A DNA stretch of 64,000 nt from Epichloe hybrida. Taxonomy: Eukaryota; Ascomycota; Sordariomycetes; Hypocreales; Clavicipitaceae. The translations under genes and the position numbers were made by a program. Shown in pieces: positions 60,529-64,000 of this stretch (positions are counted from its first letter, which is position 1; each line of letters starts with the position of its first letter). The DNA is taken from NCBI GenBank assembly GCA_019022495.1, contig JAFEKR010000020.1:248001-312000 (forward strand), given 5' to 3'. Under the pieces are notes generated by a model. That model saw only the letters and a program-made list of their open reading frames with translations. It was not told the DNA's origin and did not search any database.

Positions 60529-63217
60529 TCACGACTTCCACTGTTGTTGAGCGCCCGTGATGGTAAGAGCCAGTACTGCCCCAATCACAAACACACCAAT
60601 GATCGACATGTATCGGTTGAGATTTCTCCACCATTTTGCCCGATCATGACGACTTGCACTCATTTCCGTCTTCTCCTGGATACCGGCACCCTGCTCGAGA
60701 TCGAGGTGACTGGTGCTGTGGTATTTTTCTTTCAATTCTGTCCCCATGCGTATGGGAAGTGGTAAGAACGACGCCACAAACCAAGCTACATTGTTCATTA
60801 GCACCCCGGTAAAATCAGAAAAATTCCGGTTGCGGGTCATACCAAAAGGAAACACAAAGCCAAGCACGAAGAGCACTGCCTGAATCCTGCCCCGGAAAAA
60901 ATTGTCTTCTCGCGTGGCAAATGTAGTAGATGGGGGTTGCCATAAGCTAAATATTTGAGTTCTTTTGTCTTGACGAAGGTGTGGAGACCAAATGCTGGAC
61001 GTTTGCTTCCTCATTCGGCGAATAATAGAAAATTGGCGGTATGGTATGGGAATGCCGTTGTCTGAGGGTGCCTTCGATACTGTTGGAGACCTGGGAACAG
61101 CGAGGGCCGATGAGTGCTGATGAGAGTGGGCCTGTGTCACGGATTTAGAAGTTTCCAAACTCGGACAACGACTCATCATTGAGCAACGATGTGCACTTCC
61201 GCTGAACTCCGAATATAGAGAGTCAGTTGATTGTTGGGATGAGAGACGCCGCTCTCCGCTGCCGTAGTAGAGCCTGTCCAGGATTTTTATTAGCCACCAA
61301 TCTACCAAGACACTGCGTGCGCTCTTTACACTGTTTTTACCTTGCCCATGTAGGAATGTAAGAGTGACTAAAACTGTTACTGCGAGAGCTACCTGCGGAC
61401 CGAATAATTCGGTCAGAAGGGAAGTTGAACAGGTAGCTGTGGAGTCTCATTCTGGATGGATGTTGATGGAGAACCCCTAATTCAGCCAGCCCATCGCCAT
61501 GCTCATCTTGATCCCCGATTAGTCTTAAACTGCTGCTGTTCACCTCTCGCGTCCAGTTCCGGAAGTAGGCTGGCTGTGGGCAATCTGTGCGTGTTTCCGA
61601 ATCCCGGACGTCGAAGTCAGGGGACATGCTCTGAGCATGTGAAGTGTGCTCGCGGTAAAGATCCCCTGACGTGGATTGGGACAAGCGTAACGACGGCACG
61701 ACACTACCCCTATCACTCTCCGAGACCACTGTAGACAGCCCCATACTCCATTGATGGTGTGTTGGTTTCATAGACCTGCTCCCAGAGCCGACAGAAAACC
61801 CGCGGCGGGTTGAAGATTGCCGAACGACGCCAGGTGGAACCGATATTGAAGTAGTGCCGGCAAAAATTGACTTGGCCACGTCTTCGATGGAAGCGCTCGA
61901 AACTGAAGTCAGGGACCTATCACAAGAGGAATCTCGCGACCTTTGTCTTGACAGGCCGGCTTGATCGGTGAGGCATCTCTTTCCGGGTCGCAAAGGAGCA
62001 ACCACAAGACTCTCCCTGGAATATTCCGTTTTCAAACGCGAAGTCGAATCTACGATAGCAGGCGAAGAGGATAATAAATTTTGATGAAGTAAGTAATTGC
62101 AGTTACTTTCACTAGTTTCTGGTCGGGACCGGTCGTCCGAAGATTGCTCGGATGAGGATTCACCAATAACCTCGATATTGAGCTGCGTTGACGTAGCTGA
62201 CATCTGCTCTGGGTCTCTTGTATCGAATGTCATAAAATGTTGCGTTTTCCGGGGGCATGGAGATTCGTCTGTGAGTGTTCTATGGTTGGTCATCTCGGGC
62301 AGCGTGAAGGTTGATTGATATGACTGAGAATATCGTTTCGAGGTGAGATTGTCTGATTGACTAGGACCGCCGTGTGAAGAGCCAGAAGCCGTGAGCTCCC
62401 TTTTCAAGTATGGGCCAGCTAGACAGGGAGCATCATGCAAAACTTGATCCCTCGTCTGCGAGGCGCTGTTCGGAACCTTGCGCAAGCCTCCAATGAATTG
62501 GTAATTCCACGGCGACGAGGACTCATTAACATGACTGCTAGCAGATGGCAAGGGCGAAAGGTCCCCAGAACAAGGTTGAGAGAGCTCTTGAAGAGTCGTC
62601 AGTGGAGAGCTGGGCTGCTCTTCGGTGAATGAGTCAGAGACTGTCCTGTGTATTGAGGAACTTGGGGCGGTAGACGAGCGCCGTGGTGAACGCAACGATT
62701 CTGTTGTGGAGGTCGACGGGTGGGCTTGAGGAAGCAGAATGAATGTCTTGTCAGAGTTGACAGTAATTACCCTGTTGGCGCGACGACTTGAAGGTGAAGG
62801 AGAGGCCGGAGTAAGCGGGGGGGACTCGACAACGGAGTTTGGACACGGGCTCGCGACATCATCAGATTCGGTAGCAACATCAGGATGTACATCATTCCGG
62901 GACCTCAAATCCGCACTTAGCGGCGCACCAAGCGGCGTTTGGAGACCAGGCTCGACTCGCAGATTTGGGCTGGGCGCAACATCATAGGCGCCTTCACAAG
63001 CTCGGTCCTGGGCTGAGAAGGAAGGTGACGGTGAACATGCTGCATAAGAGACTGGACGAGAGGATGCCGAGCCGTCAGAGCTAAACCTGGGTGGACTATA
63101 AGGCACGACGCGAATTCGTAGTCTGTCGGGGTCCAAAGAAGTGTGCTGGTTGAGGGCTTTCCTATGCTTCGATGGAGAACCAGGCATTGTCGTGCTAGAC
63201 AGTTTTGGCTTTGCCAA
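60529..63217 (-). CDS. Serine-rich fungal membrane protein, function unknown
   Basis: Two exons: 63217-61341 and 61273-60529, with one intron of 67 bases (branch GCTAAT). The product is 873 aa. About 600 residues of Ser/Thr/Pro-rich, probably disordered sequence come first. A conserved-looking junction follows (SYIPTWARLYYGSGERR, formed by the splice), then FFRGRIQAVLFVLGFVFPFG, a hydrophobic stretch NNVAWFVASFLPLPIRMG, a charged loop, and a last membrane helix near the end (YMSIIGVFVIGAVLALTITGA). I believe this is a widespread but unnamed filamentous-fungal family; no enzymatic motif is present. A long cytosolic tail with two or three C-terminal membrane helices is the likely layout. Confidence 0.75.
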
Positions 63218-64000
63218 GAACGTCCAGGAACATAACCCCGGGTGGAAAATGAGCGCAATTTTTGTTAAAGCGATTTGAGGCCAATGGTAGGAGGATTGAA
63301 TTTCAGTGGAGGGAAGCCTTTAATATGATTAAGCAGTCCTCTCTGTTGCCGTACCGAGTGTTGAGATCCGTCGTCAAGTCAAGGTAGAAACGGCCAGCTC
63401 GTCACTGATCTGATGAGAGGCAATTGATTTCTTGCTTCACTTTCCTCTTTCCTACCCCAGGAATTGGATAATTGATAAGAGAGAACGGCAACAGAGCCGA
63501 TCCAGGATTCGATATTGGAATTAGAGCGAGCGGGTGCCTGTTGATATAAGGCGAAATACTTGAAAGGTGCCGATAATGCTCACGGGGTCGTTTTTTTCGT
63601 CGAATACAGACAGTAAGTATTACACGAAGTTGAAACTTGACGGTAGGGGAAAATCAAAAGATTAATTAGTTTAAAAGAGAGTATTGAGTGAAACAAAAAT
63701 AGACAGAAACAACGATAAAGTAGGCAAAGAAAGAATACAGTCGGGGAAGGTGAAAGGAAATATCTGGCACCCCTACAGGATTTATTGTACGAGGCAGAAG
63801 AACGACCGCCCCGTAGCCCACCGCCATCATCCTGGATATCCGAATGGATGGTGGATGTATGTACCGAGGCGATTCCACTCGTGAGAGGAAAGCGCTAAAG
63901 GAGAGCTGGTCGGTCTCCTCGACTCTTCTTGCGACAAAGGGGATGCACTACACGCCCGACGGCGCTACAGTGCATGGGGAAACCCCAAGAAACCCCCTGC
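63218..64000. other. Upstream region of the serine-rich protein gene, to the window edge
   Basis: 783 bases with no supported gene; the small frames have no recognisable features. It should contain the promoter and leader of the minus-strand gene. Confidence 0.45.

Overview
The window is nuclear DNA of a filamentous ascomycete (Pezizomycotina). The genes have short GT-AG introns with CTAAC/CTNAC-like branch points, the protein set is fungal (kynurenine monooxygenase Bna4, homoisocitrate dehydrogenase Lys12, GDP-mannose transporter Vrg4, Erv14, Pet123-like mS26), and the repeats carry the marks of repeat-induced point mutation (RIP): CpA and TpG are depleted, TpA is in excess, and Gln/Trp codons have become stops. 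A class such as Leotiomycetes is possible but cannot be fixed from sequence alone.

Region 1 (1 to about 23,930) is a gene-free, AT-rich, RIP-degraded transposon block. It holds the 3' part of a Ty1/copia element (1 to ~4462, +), a copia element on the minus strand (4912-11871), a Tad-type LINE on the minus strand (11964-17139) and a complete copia element (17207-23476, +). The last three each have identifiable target-site duplications (AATTA, a 14-bp repeat, ATACT). They all sit inside one copy of a ~243-bp AT-rich tandem repeat whose undisturbed second copy lies at about 23,533-23,770, so the empty site can be rebuilt. The minus-strand copia carries further insertions, including a tRNA-derived SINE-like unit next to its primer-binding site.

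Region 2 (about 23,930-64,000) is ordinary euchromatin with compact, mostly conserved single-copy genes. In order: prp17 (-), erv14 (-), methionine aminopeptidase 1 (-), bna4 (+), mitochondrial uS8 (+), a low-complexity protein (-), lys12 (+), mef1 (-), an Adp1-like ABCG transporter (+), a Pet123-like mS26 protein (-), nog2 (+), a small myristoylation-motif protein with a helix-turn-helix-like C-terminus (+), an Avt3/Avt4-like vacuolar amino acid transporter (-), vrg4 (+), ale1 (+) and a serine-rich membrane protein (-). Exon structures were rebuilt by hand; the reading frame is continuous across every junction given.

The genes do not form a pathway cluster. The mix is housekeeping: splicing, ER export, N-terminal methionine removal, NAD and lysine synthesis, mitochondrial translation (uS8m, mEF-G1, mS26), 60S ribosome assembly, glycosylation and phospholipid remodelling. 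The most notable observations are (i) a 173-bp SINE-like family with two full-length copies, both flanked by direct repeats, one of which supplies two bases of a host gene's stop codon; (ii) an unusually long nog2 intron containing strong hairpins, in the gene that hosts an H/ACA snoRNA in yeast; and (iii) the reconstructable nested transposon fossil.
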